Assembly: GCF_051278035.1 (NCBI RefSeq)
Contig: NZ_JBNMNU010000196.1
Location: forward strand, 1 to 7,404
Reading direction: 5' to 3'
Source of the DNA: Clostridium_AD sp051278035
GTDB lineage: Bacteria; Bacillota; Clostridia; Clostridiales; Clostridiaceae
Length of the DNA stretch: 7,404 bases
Below are positions 1 through 6,093 of this stretch, in pieces. The notes beneath the pieces are model-generated. The model had not been told where the DNA came from. It saw only the letters and a program-made list of their open reading frames with translations, and searched no databases. The position numbers and the translations under genes are program-made. Each line of letters begins with the position of its first letter. Positions within the stretch are counted from its first letter, which is position 1.

Positions 1-55
1 AACCCCGGACACCATGATTAAAAGTCATGTGCTCTACCAACTGAGCTAGTAAACC
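1..55 (-). tRNA. tRNA-Lys(UUU), 3' part cut by window edge
   Basis: Read on the minus strand this begins GGTTTAC-TA-GCTC, a normal acceptor, linker and D-stem start. It continues with the D-loop AGTTGGTAGA and a five-pair anticodon stem CATGA/TCATG enclosing the loop CTTTTAA, anticodon UUU at 22-20. The sequence runs out in the T arm (CGGGGTT), so the T loop and 3' acceptor strand lie outside the window. It is the last visible gene of the tRNA cluster and begins 4 nt after tRNA-Gln. Confidence 0.93.
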
Positions 56-59
56 ATAT

Positions 60-134
60 TGGCTGGGATAGCAGGATTTGAACCTACGAATGCCACAGTC
101 AAAGTGTGGTGCCTTACCGCTTGGCGATATCCCA
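60..134 (-). tRNA. tRNA-Gln(UUG)
   Basis: The acceptor strands TGGGATA and TATCCCA pair perfectly, followed by discriminator G and an encoded CCA at 62-60. The anticodon loop CTTTGAC gives anticodon UUG (102-100) in a CCACA/TGTGG stem. The T arm has the usual GGTTCAAATCC. The U1-A72 acceptor start is typical of bacterial tRNA-Gln. It lies 8 nt downstream of tRNA-His and 4 nt upstream of tRNA-Lys, so these are surely cut from one precursor. Confidence 0.96.
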
Positions 135-142
135 ACAATAAT

Positions 143-219
143 TGGGGTGAAAGATGGGGCTCGAACCCACGACAACCAGAATCACAATCTGGCGCTCTAC
201 CAACTGAACTACTCCCACC
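143..219 (-). tRNA. tRNA-His(GUG) with G-1
   Basis: The minus strand reads GTGGGAG for the 5' acceptor strand and CTTTCAC for the 3' strand, with two G-U pairs. An extra G immediately 5' (219) faces C73 (146). This G-1:C73 pair is the identity element of tRNA-His. The anticodon loop TTGTGAT gives GUG (185-183). CCA is encoded at 145-143. It lies 3 nt after tRNA-Arg and 8 nt before tRNA-Gln. Confidence 0.96.
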
Positions 220-222
220 ACA

Positions 223-299
<77 letters not shown>

Positions 300-305
300 T
301 TATAT

Positions 306-321
306 ATATGCTTAAGCATAT
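306..321. repeat. 16-bp perfect palindrome between tRNA-Gly and tRNA-Arg
   Basis: ATATGCTTAAGCATAT is its own reverse complement and fills most of the 23-nt spacer between tRNA-Gly and tRNA-Arg. As precursor RNA it can form a six-pair stem (AUAUGC/GCAUAU) with a UUAA loop. A role in spacing or in guiding RNase processing of the polycistronic tRNA transcript is inference; it may also be a chance product of AT-rich spacer sequence. Confidence 0.6.
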
Positions 322-322
322 T

Positions 323-396
323 TGGAGCGGGTAGAGGGAATCGAACCCTCGTAACTAGCTTGGAAGGCTAACACTCTACCATTAAGTTATACCCGC
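323..396 (-). tRNA. tRNA-Gly(UCC)
   Basis: The acceptor strands GCGGGTA/TACCCGC pair perfectly, with discriminator T and encoded CCA (325-323). The anticodon loop CTTCCAA gives UCC (364-362), which reads GGA/GGG. The D-loop and the T arm (GAGGGTTCGATTCCCTC) are normal. It lies 15 nt after tRNA-Pro and is the second gene of the cluster. Confidence 0.96.
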
Positions 397-411
397 ATAT
401 TTATTTTAAAA

Positions 412-487
412 TGGTCGGGGTGACAGGGATTGAACCTGCGACCTCATGGTCCCAAACCACGCGCGCTCCCAGCTGCGCTACACCCCG
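412..487 (-). tRNA. tRNA-Pro(UGG), first gene of the cluster
   Basis: The acceptor strands CGGGGTG/CACCCCG pair perfectly, with discriminator A and encoded CCA (414-412). The anticodon stem CGTGG/CCATG carries the loop TTTGGGA, anticodon UGG (454-452). The first C1-G72 pair is characteristic of bacterial tRNA-Pro. It is the promoter-proximal gene of the cluster, about 90 nt downstream of the expected transcription start. Confidence 0.96.
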
Positions 488-492
488 ATATT

Positions 493-522
493 CATTAAAC
501 CTTTATATTAGAATGTTTAATG
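493..522 (-). repeat. Inverted repeat in the 5' leader of the tRNA operon
   Basis: An 8-bp perfect inverted repeat (CATTAAAC at 493-500, GTTTAATG at 515-522) is separated by 14 nt and ends 5 nt before the tRNA-Pro 5' end. In the precursor RNA it could form a weak hairpin next to the RNase P cleavage site. It has no U-tract, so it is not a terminator. Any function is inference. Confidence 0.45.
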
Positions 523-585
523 TTCCAAATTAACTCTTTCGCCACGAATTTTAAAAATGATTGTTTTTTTGTGACGACATGGATT

Positions 586-614
586 ATTCTACACCATATA
601 CACTAATACGTCAA
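586..614 (-). promoter_or_regulatory. sigmaA-type promoter of the tRNA operon
   Basis: On the minus strand TTGACG (614-609) and TAGAAT (591-586) are separated by exactly 17 nt. These match the -35 consensus at 5 of 6 and the -10 consensus at 5 of 6. A run of A and T lies just upstream of the -35 (615-640), resembling an UP element as often found at stable RNA genes. The expected start is near 579, giving a leader of about 90 nt before tRNA-Pro. Confidence 0.82.
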
Positions 615-675
615 TACTTTTTTTAAAACTTTAATGTTGAATATTGCAATAAATTGTCCCATAGTATCTCTTTCA

Positions 676-1146
676 CTAAAATCTTATTAAATTGGGGTCT
701 ATGACATCTCCATTAATATTAATAATAGCAAAGCTGCGAGCCCCATCTCTTGGCTCAGATGCACTGCCTGGATTTATATACCATATACCCTCTTCAAAAT
801 CTATTTTCGCAATATGGGTGTGCCCATATAAAACTATGTGAGCCCCAGTTTCCAGTGCCTTATATCTTAACTTATACAAATTTTCTTTTACACTGTATTT
901 ATGTCCATGAGTTAAAAAAATCTTTTTCCCGCCAACATCTTCTACGCGGTCAAATGGCGTCTTAGCGGAAAAATCACAATTACCTTTTACATTAATTATT
1001 TTCCCCTTGTAATACTTCTTTATAATTGATATGTCATCTATATTATCACCTAAGTGAATTATCACATCCATTGCCTTTATTTTCTCTCCTAGCAGCTCAA
1101 TACTACTAACATTCCTATGTGTATCACTCACAACTCCTATACGCAT
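676..1146 (-). CDS. YfcE/MJ0936-family metallophosphoesterase
   Basis: This 156-residue protein is a complete small calcineurin-like phosphoesterase. The metal-binding motifs appear in order: D8-x-H10 (SDTHRN), G33-D34-N35, G55-N56-C57-D58, H80-G81-H82, and G108-H109-T110-H111. The family tail YINPGSASEPR follows. Length and motif spacing match YfcE and MJ0936, cytoplasmic Mn/Ni-dependent phosphodiesterases whose physiological substrates are unsettled. The ATG start is supported by AAGGTGGG about 5 nt upstream. It is the last gene of the operon, 41 nt after rdgB. I see no convincing terminator between its stop and the tRNA promoter, so some read-through into the tRNA genes is possible. The family call is firm; the substrate is not predictable from sequence. 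Confidence 0.93.
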   Translation of the reverse strand: MRIGVVSDTHRNVSSIELLGEKIKAMDVIIHLGDNIDDISIIKKYYKGKIINVKGNCDFSAKTPFDRVEDVGGKKIFLTHGHKYSVKENLYKLRYKALETGAHIVLYGHTHIAKIDFEEGIWYINPGSASEPRDGARSFAIININGDVIDPNLIRF

Positions 1147-1187
1147 TTAAACCCACCTTGTCCTTCAATAAAATAATATTACACTAA

Positions 1188-1784
1188 CTATATTAATCTT
1201 TCCATTTCATTTTTTAATTTTGCTAATGCTCTTCCCCTGTGACTAATAGCATTTTTCTCTTCTGGGCTCATTTGTGCAAAAGTTTTACTTACTTCACTCA
1301 CAAAAAACAGCGGATCATATCCAAACCCTTCTTCTCCTCTAAATTCATCTGTTATTATCCCTTCTGTTTCGCCTTGCACTTTAACCATTTCATAATTATT
1401 TATTATGAGTACCATGGCACAAATAAATTTAGCTTTTCGTTGTTCTTCTCTTTTACCATTTAATAAAAATAGTAATTTTTCATTGTTTTTACTAGTATTC
1501 CCATGCTCTCCTGCAAATCTCGCTGAAAAAATACCTGGCGCTCCATTTAAAAATTCCACTGATAATCCTGAATCATCTGCAAGTACCATATCACCATGAG
1601 CTATTTTAAAAATTTCACTAGCCTTTATTTCTGCATTTTCCATAAATGTAGTACCTATCTCTTCTACGTCGATATTAATATTAGCTTCTTTCAAAGATAA
1701 TACCTGAAGTGGAAATTGTGATAAGATTTGCTTTATCTCTGAAATTTTATGTTTATTATTACTAGCAATTATTAATTTCTTCAT
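1188..1784 (-). CDS. rdgB: RdgB/HAM1 non-canonical purine NTP pyrophosphatase
   Basis: The 198-residue product matches the family length (about 197 in E. coli). It removes XTP, dITP and ITP from the nucleotide pool by hydrolysing them to monophosphate and pyrophosphate, in the cytoplasm and Mg2+-dependent. Visible motifs are the N-terminal ASNNKHK (7-13), the ADDSGL block (69-74, with D70 as the expected catalytic aspartate), GAPGIFSARFAG (81-92), the EGFGYDPLF loop (152-160), and the C-terminal MSPEEKNAISHRGRA (172-186). All key blocks are intact. The ATG start has GTGGAGA about 5 nt upstream. It sits 34 nt after the AIR-synthase-like gene and 41 nt before the phosphoesterase gene, so the three are likely co-transcribed. 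Confidence 0.96.
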   Translation of the reverse strand: MKKLIIASNNKHKISEIKQILSQFPLQVLSLKEANINIDVEEIGTTFMENAEIKASEIFKIAHGDMVLADDSGLSVEFLNGAPGIFSARFAGEHGNTSKNNEKLLFLLNGKREEQRKAKFICAMVLIINNYEMVKVQGETEGIITDEFRGEEGFGYDPLFFVSEVSKTFAQMSPEEKNAISHRGRALAKLKNEMERLI

Positions 1785-1818
1785 TATTCTCCACGCCTCT
1801 CATTTTGGCATATACTAC

Positions 1819-2793
1819 TTATATACCAAATAATTCATCTCTAGTAGGTGGCAAAACATCTCTTTCTATATTATCTGTTACTAATATGCCCCTAGCTTTA
1901 GTTATTTTTCCTATAGTCGTAGCCTTTATACCTTTACTATTTAATTTATCTACTAACTCTTTACCACTCGCAACTGTTATTAGCATGCTACCTGAGGATA
2001 TAAATTTTAAAGGGTCAATATGGAGCATATCACATATTTTATAAGTTATATCGCTAATTGGCATTTTATCATTATATACCCTAAATCCCAAATCACTTGC
2101 TTCAGCTACCTCCCAGAGCGCTCCGAGCACTCCCCCTTCTGTTATATCATGCATTGCATTAACTCCATGCTCTCCAGCTATACTGCCTTCATTAATCACA
2201 CTAATACTATTAACATAATCTTTTGCTATTTCTATTTCTTTGAGTGTTAAAACATTCGATACTTTCTGTAAATGATCATTTACTATAATTGAAGTCCCTT
2301 CCATACAAAGCAATTTTGTAACAACAATATCATCACCTATATTGGCTCCTGAGGTTGCTACCGCGCTACCTTTTTTCCCTTTTCCAATAGCGGTGCATGA
2401 AACCACTATTCTATTAACAGCCTCAGTGACCTCAGTGTGCCCGCCTAATATCTCCACATTGTGTTTTTTTGTCTCTTCATCTATTTCCGCCATTATATTT
2501 TTTATATCCTGAAGAGTGGCCGTTTTCGGCACTAAAATTGTAACTAAAATACCCACTGGCTCAACTCCACAAGATGCTATGTCATTACAATTTATATTAA
2601 CTGCGAGTTTACCTATATTTTTATCCGCTCCAGTTATTGGGTCAGTAGAAACAACGCATTCATAATCACCAAAATCTATGACACTACAGTCTTCTCCTAT
2701 TCCACTTCTAATTCTTACATCAGAACGTACAACACTTTTATTACCGTCAATTATTTGTTTTAAATCATCCCAATTAAGTTTTCCAACTTTCAT
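1819..2793 (-). CDS. AIR synthase-related (PurM/HypE-like fold) protein
   Basis: This 324-residue protein has the two-domain layout of the PurM/SelD/ThiL/HypE superfamily. The N-terminal part holds the nucleotide-binding signature GIGEDCSVI (31-39), STDPITG (49-55), NINCNDIASCGVEP (66-79), and GGHTEV (117-122). The C-terminal domain holds MHDITEGGVLGALWEVAEAS (214-233) and a tail VLPPTRDELF (313-322). Members bind ATP and phosphorylate or dehydrate small substrates. It lacks the C-terminal PRxC cysteine that HypE needs for carbamoyl transfer, and it lacks a SelD-type catalytic Cys/Sec start, so neither name should be used. The ATG follows AGGGAGGAAG by about 8 nt. As first gene of the rdgB operon its job may concern nucleotide metabolism, but that is inference. 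Confidence 0.88.
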   Translation of the reverse strand: MKVGKLNWDDLKQIIDGNKSVVRSDVRIRSGIGEDCSVIDFGDYECVVSTDPITGADKNIGKLAVNINCNDIASCGVEPVGILVTILVPKTATLQDIKNIMAEIDEETKKHNVEILGGHTEVTEAVNRIVVSCTAIGKGKKGSAVATSGANIGDDIVVTKLLCMEGTSIIVNDHLQKVSNVLTLKEIEIAKDYVNSISVINEGSIAGEHGVNAMHDITEGGVLGALWEVAEASDLGFRVYNDKMPISDITYKICDMLHIDPLKFISSGSMLITVASGKELVDKLNSKGIKATTIGKITKARGILVTDNIERDVLPPTRDELFGI

Positions 2794-2886
2794 TTAAATT
2801 CTTCCTCCCTATTTTTATAAAACTAGCACATTTTAACAAACCAAATCATATTATTTATATAAGGATTAATATATGGCGGTGATATT
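2794..2886. promoter_or_regulatory. Divergent intergenic region with tentative promoter elements
   Basis: This 93-bp gap must drive the rdgB operon leftward and the 461-residue gene rightward. Rightward, TTAACA (2833-2838), a 17-nt spacer and TATATA (2856-2861) form a plausible but weak promoter. Leftward, TATAAA (2819-2814) can be paired with TTGGTT (2844-2839) only at a 19-nt spacing, and its start would fall almost on the ribosome-binding site, so that call is poor. The two candidate -35 boxes abut, which would couple the promoters if both are real. Confidence 0.35.
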
Positions 2887-2889
2887 TTG
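2876..2889 (+). promoter_or_regulatory. Ribosome-binding site deciding a TTG start
   Basis: GGCGGTGAT lies just before TTG at 2887-2889. The GGTGA core is 4 nt from the TTG, a slightly short spacing. The nearest upstream ATG (2873) is in another frame and meets a stop within six codons, and the next in-frame ATG is codon 104, inside the fold. TTG is therefore the best start, implying modest translation. Confidence 0.65.
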
Positions 2890-4272
2890 AAATTTATAGG
2901 ACCTTTTTTAAGAACCAATACACTAAACAAAAATAACATAAAAAATCAATTCTTCTACTTATCAAAAGAATCATTAAAAGATATAGTTTTCGGTTCGAAA
3001 TGCGGTATATATATTTCCTCGCGTGACTTGAAATCTAAATCTTTTTCTAAGATTGATATTAACACAACTAGTGTAAATTCTCCACTTTTATGTATCTACA
3101 GAAAAGCAGGCGCTAAATTAAAATCCCAGGACGGTATCTTAACTTGGAATGAAACCAAGGTCAAAAAGGAAATAACAATTAATAGCAATGCATTTATGAC
3201 GTTATCACTATTAGAGATGGCAGACTATTATCGTAGCTTTGAAAATGTTGATGATAATATATATTCTCTAAGTTCGACTTACCATAAACTATCCAAAGAA
3301 CAGTTAGAATTTTATGCTTCCAATTTTCGAAATAAAGACGGTCTTTTTGTTGATAAAAAGGATTTAACCGACCCTCTAAAACAAGAATTTAATTTTGAAA
3401 ACAAAAACAATAAATTCAAATTTTCTGATCAAGCATTTATGATGGCAGCATACTACAAATATTCTTGTTATGATAAAAACAAACACGAGGAGGAATATAA
3501 AAAGTTTGCTCTAGATATATTAAATATGTTTATTCAATTTAAAGAAGAAATCTACAATGTGTCCTTTGAAGAACTCAATAAAATATGCCTTGCCTTGAAT
3601 GTTTTTTATAAGTACTCTGCCCTTGAACAATGCGAGGATTTGTTAAAAGATTTTTCGGATTTGCTCATAGAACAATATAATGCTAAACCATCTATAATTA
3701 TTAACGCAAAATTAGATTATTCCTGTATGCTTTTTATAAATTGTATGCTTATGTATAACAATAGCCACTTTCACAAATTTAAAGAAACAAGTGACGATTT
3801 ATATGAAAAGCTTATAAAATTATACGAAAGTAATAAGGGCATACTTCTAAAAGAAAGTACTGATAAAGAGATAATTTATACTTGTGATGAGCTCCTATTA
3901 TACATGTATAGCCTAATGCTATATTCAGATTTTAATAAATCAGAGGATAATTCTTCCATGCTTCAAGACATTTTTAGACATCAAATTCTAGATTCTGGTT
4001 TAGTTTTAAGCTGGCCTGAAGGTCCTTCTTTAGATAATCCAGAACACTATAGAAATTTCTCACTAAAATCAGAGGATTTAATAGGAGATGAAGATTTTAA
4101 ACTACCTAGTGTACCTACCCCTGAAAACAATGAGCTTGCCTCTGTCTTTGTTAAAGATATTGTATACAATAAACGAAAAGAAACCTTTAAGCAAAGTAAA
4201 TCCTCTTTTGATAGCAGTAAGAATATGTTTATATTCTTCTTAACCATATTTTTCAGGAACGAATCAGATTAG
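2887..4272 (+). CDS. Uncharacterised 461-residue helical protein, TTG start
   Basis: I do not recognise a named family. The protein has no signal peptide and no clear membrane segment apart from a hydrophobic stretch near the C-terminus (MFIFFLTIFF, 447-456), so it is probably cytoplasmic. Residues 1-100 look beta-rich; from about 100 onward it is a series of amphipathic helices. Two stretches resemble each other: NKDGLFVDK then FSDQAFMMAAYYKYS (149-193), and SNKGILLKE then TCDELLLYMYSLMLYS (315-347). A third short echo is LDSGLVLSWPEGP (368-380). A turn with G-L/I, a charged strand, then a helix starting with D is seen in alpha/alpha-toroid proteins such as six-hairpin glycosidases, so that fold is a reasonable hypothesis only. 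It stands alone, divergent from the rdgB operon and convergent with the ABC lipoprotein gene. Confidence 0.8.
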   Translation: MKFIGPFLRTNTLNKNNIKNQFFYLSKESLKDIVFGSKCGIYISSRDLKSKSFSKIDINTTSVNSPLLCIYRKAGAKLKSQDGILTWNETKVKKEITINSNAFMTLSLLEMADYYRSFENVDDNIYSLSSTYHKLSKEQLEFYASNFRNKDGLFVDKKDLTDPLKQEFNFENKNNKFKFSDQAFMMAAYYKYSCYDKNKHEEEYKKFALDILNMFIQFKEEIYNVSFEELNKICLALNVFYKYSALEQCEDLLKDFSDLLIEQYNAKPSIIINAKLDYSCMLFINCMLMYNNSHFHKFKETSDDLYEKLIKLYESNKGILLKESTDKEIIYTCDELLLYMYSLMLYSDFNKSEDNSSMLQDIFRHQILDSGLVLSWPEGPSLDNPEHYRNFSLKSEDLIGDEDFKLPSVPTPENNELASVFVKDIVYNKRKETFKQSKSSFDSSKNMFIFFLTIFFRNESD

Positions 4273-4282
4273 GCTTACTATG

Positions 4283-4310
4283 GGACTGCTTATCAGCAGT
4301 CCTTTATTCT
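4283..4310 (+). terminator. Rho-independent terminator between convergent genes
   Basis: GGACTGCT (4283-4290) pairs with AGCAGTCC (4295-4302), an eight-pair stem with a TATC loop, followed by TTTATTCTTT. It ends the plus-strand 461-residue gene, whose stop is 10 nt upstream. The U-tract overlaps the last codons and stop of the convergent lipoprotein gene. Read on the minus strand the same hairpin starts 1 nt after that gene's stop but is followed by CATAGTAAGCC, without a U-tract, so leftward termination is doubtful. Confidence 0.85.
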
Positions 4311-5902
4311 TTATAAGCATAATCAAATACTAAATTTCCACCTTTAGTGGTATATATATCCTTAATGTTTTCTTTCTTACAAATAACGGTATTACCTATG
4401 TATACGGGAATACAAGGCAATTCTTCAGCTAATATTTCTTGTGCCTCGTTATAACTTTTTTTCTTATTTTCTTTATTGTTTTCTACTGATACATTTTCAA
4501 TGATTTTATCATATTCTAAATTATTATATCCATAAACATTATATGTAGAGTTTGATGTCCATCGACTAAAAAATTTATAAACATCTCCGTAATCTTCATT
4601 AATTCTTGAGAATATTATATCATAATCTCCTTTTTCAACAACTTCATTAAGTTCACCTTTTTTATAGCCTGTGCAAACCACCTTTATATCTAAATATTCT
4701 TCAATGTTTTTAGCTATTTCGTTACTTATTACAGTATCAAAATTTTCGCTTTCATAAATCATATATATTTTTTGACCTTTTTTAAATTTGCTGCTATCTA
4801 AATATTCTAATGCTTTATCTTTATTGCCCGATCCATTAAAGATTGCTTTACTGCTATTATCATTATTGCTAGTTGACGTTGTATAATTCATGGCAGGCAC
4901 CGCCAAATCTTTCCATATCGTCTGTATAATTAATTTTCTATCTATAATTGCACCTATTGCATTTCTAAAATCTATATCCAATGGATCTCTTTTATTTCCT
5001 AGATCTTTAATTTTTAAATTAAAAGTTAAATAATACACACTCTGAGAAGGTATAACTTCAGTTTTGTTTTCCATACTAAGGGAGATTACTTCACTTATTG
5101 GTGGACTTACAAATACATCAATTTTTGATGTAGAAAGAATCTCAGTAGTTTGGAAGTCTGCTAAAGCTTTCTCCTCATCTTTTATGGAAGTAAATAGCAT
5201 TTCACTACTGATAATCTCCTCAGCTCTCCAATAATTTTCATTTTTATGTAAAGTTAACTCTCCTTCTTCATTTACGTCTTTTATAATAAATGGACCACTA
5301 TATTGAATCTCTTCATAGTTATATTTGAAGTTTTTTAGATTTAAATCATTTTTCCTTAAAGTAAAAACTGGATTACTAAGAATATTTAAAAAATAATCAT
5401 TGGGGCTGTTTAATCTTATTTCTAGCGTTAAATCATCTTTCGCTACAATAGCAACTCCATCAACATTTACTTTCCCCATACTAAACTCCTCAGCTCCATA
5501 TATACAATACAACTCCTTAGCGTATATATTATCTTCCTCTAACAGTGTATCCAAAAAAAATCTCACAAAATCTCTAGCTTTTATTATAGTCCCATCACTA
5601 TAGTGGATATTTTCTCTTAACTTAAATGTATACCCTATTTTATCCTCTGACATATCGACTCTCTCTGCCATAGCAGGTGCTATTTCACCGTACTTATCTT
5701 CTCGTACTAGGCCTTCAAATAAAGCTAACAACAAATCCTTTTGTCGTGTATTATCATTGTTTGCCATAGACAAATCAGCCGGCAATTCTCCTACATTGTA
5801 AACTAAATATTTCCTAGAAGTTGACGGTTCAACTTTCTTTTCAACACATCCGCTGGTTAGCATCATCATAAATATTAACATTGCACATAATATTTTTTTC
5901 AT
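4304..5902 (-). CDS. ABC transporter substrate-binding lipoprotein, peptide (SBP_bac_5) family
   Basis: The 532-residue product starts with a lipoprotein signal: MKK, a hydrophobic core (4-15), and TSGC with the lipid-anchored C19. The mature protein would be tethered to the outer face of the membrane. It carries hallmarks of oligopeptide-binding proteins: ALFEGLVREDKYGEIAPAMAE (60-80), YTFKLRENIHYSDGT and ARDFV (91-113), a mid-region RNAIGAIIDRKLI block ending in the P-A-M-N motif, and the C-terminal EAQEILAEELPCIPVY. Length is normal for the family. ATG is preceded by TAGGAGGT at good spacing. No permease or ATPase gene lies next to it, so it is either an orphan receptor sharing another importer or a signalling-type binding protein. 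The ligand cannot be read from sequence; peptide is the family default. Confidence 0.92.
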   Translation of the reverse strand: MKKILCAMLIFMMMLTSGCVEKKVEPSTSRKYLVYNVGELPADLSMANNDNTRQKDLLLALFEGLVREDKYGEIAPAMAERVDMSEDKIGYTFKLRENIHYSDGTIIKARDFVRFFLDTLLEEDNIYAKELYCIYGAEEFSMGKVNVDGVAIVAKDDLTLEIRLNSPNDYFLNILSNPVFTLRKNDLNLKNFKYNYEEIQYSGPFIIKDVNEEGELTLHKNENYWRAEEIISSEMLFTSIKDEEKALADFQTTEILSTSKIDVFVSPPISEVISLSMENKTEVIPSQSVYYLTFNLKIKDLGNKRDPLDIDFRNAIGAIIDRKLIIQTIWKDLAVPAMNYTTSTSNNDNSSKAIFNGSGNKDKALEYLDSSKFKKGQKIYMIYESENFDTVISNEIAKNIEEYLDIKVVCTGYKKGELNEVVEKGDYDIIFSRINEDYGDVYKFFSRWTSNSTYNVYGYNNLEYDKIIENVSVENNKENKKKSYNEAQEILAEELPCIPVYIGNTVICKKENIKDIYTTKGGNLVFDYAYKE

Positions 5903-5946
5903 ACGTACCTCCTACTTTCCCATTACTCAAAGTATTGACCTCTAAT

Positions 5947-6003
5947 ATATGAAATAATCAATAGCATAATATTTAAATAGAGTTTCTAGTTTGCATTTCA
6001 TAT
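5947..6003. repeat. 9-bp inverted repeat in the intergenic region before the lipoprotein gene
   Basis: ATATGAAAT (5947-5955) recurs inverted as ATTTCATAT (5995-6003), 39 nt apart. It lies in the region that must hold the leftward lipoprotein promoter, for which I find no convincing -35/-10 pair. A paired operator is conceivable, but in sequence this AT-rich chance occurrence is quite possible. Confidence 0.3.
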
Positions 6004-6026
6004 GTTAGCCTTTTATAGTTTAATTA

Positions 6027-6035
6027 TGTTATAAT
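6027..6035 (+). promoter_or_regulatory. Extended -10 promoter of the small membrane protein gene
   Basis: TGTTATAAT is a perfect extended -10 element (TG-n-TATAAT), which can work without a good -35; none is visible at 17 nt. The start would be near 6042, leaving a leader of about 50 nt. An alternative further up, TTGCAT (5991-5996) with TATAGT (6014-6019) at 17 nt, is weaker but could also act. Confidence 0.72.
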
Positions 6036-6045
6036 ATACTTATTC

Positions 6046-6066
6046 ATTTACATAATTTATGTAAAT
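6046..6066. promoter_or_regulatory. Perfect 10+1+10 palindrome, probable operator
   Basis: ATTTACATAA (6046-6055), a single T, then TTATGTAAAT (6057-6066) form a perfect inverted repeat with no mismatch. It begins about 5 nt downstream of the predicted transcription start, the classic place for a repressor site that blocks RNA polymerase. The symmetry suits a dimeric helix-turn-helix protein. A 1-nt loop makes an RNA hairpin less likely, and no U-tract follows. I cannot name the regulator from the site. Confidence 0.65.
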
Positions 6067-6079
6067 ACGCGGTTCTTTT

Positions 6080-6093
6080 GGGGGGGTATTTCT
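6080..6093 (+). promoter_or_regulatory. Seven-G tract serving as ribosome-binding site
   Basis: A run of seven G (6080-6086) sits 7 nt before the ATG at 6094, precisely where the Shine-Dalgarno sequence should be, and no other GGAGG-like element is present. Its pairing with the 16S rRNA tail would be G-C with G-U. The tract is striking in this AT-rich context. Confidence 0.6.

Noticed and set aside
750..965. Plus-strand open frame opposite the phosphoesterase gene
   Set aside because: It is a shadow of a gene with a full motif set on the other strand, and I see no ribosome-binding site or recognisable protein features.
1239..1599. Two overlapping plus-strand open frames opposite rdgB
   Set aside because: They are antisense shadows; the minus strand encodes every RdgB motif.
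1805..2250. Plus-strand open frames opposite the AIR-synthase-like gene
   Set aside because: They are shadows of a convincingly coding minus-strand gene.
2873..2890. Five-codon ATG micro-ORF overlapping the TTG start of the 461-residue gene
   Set aside because: It has no ribosome-binding site of its own, and the ATG simply lies inside the leader; there is not enough to call a leader peptide.
4047..4247. Minus-strand open frame opposite the 3' end of the 461-residue gene
   Set aside because: It has low-complexity shadow content with no supporting signal.
5400..5603. Plus-strand open frame opposite the lipoprotein gene
   Set aside because: It is antisense to a conserved SBP_bac_5 region.
5903..6026. 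A leftward promoter for the lipoprotein gene
   Set aside because: One must exist, but the possible TTGATT and TATTAT boxes do not pair at acceptable spacing, so I report no position.
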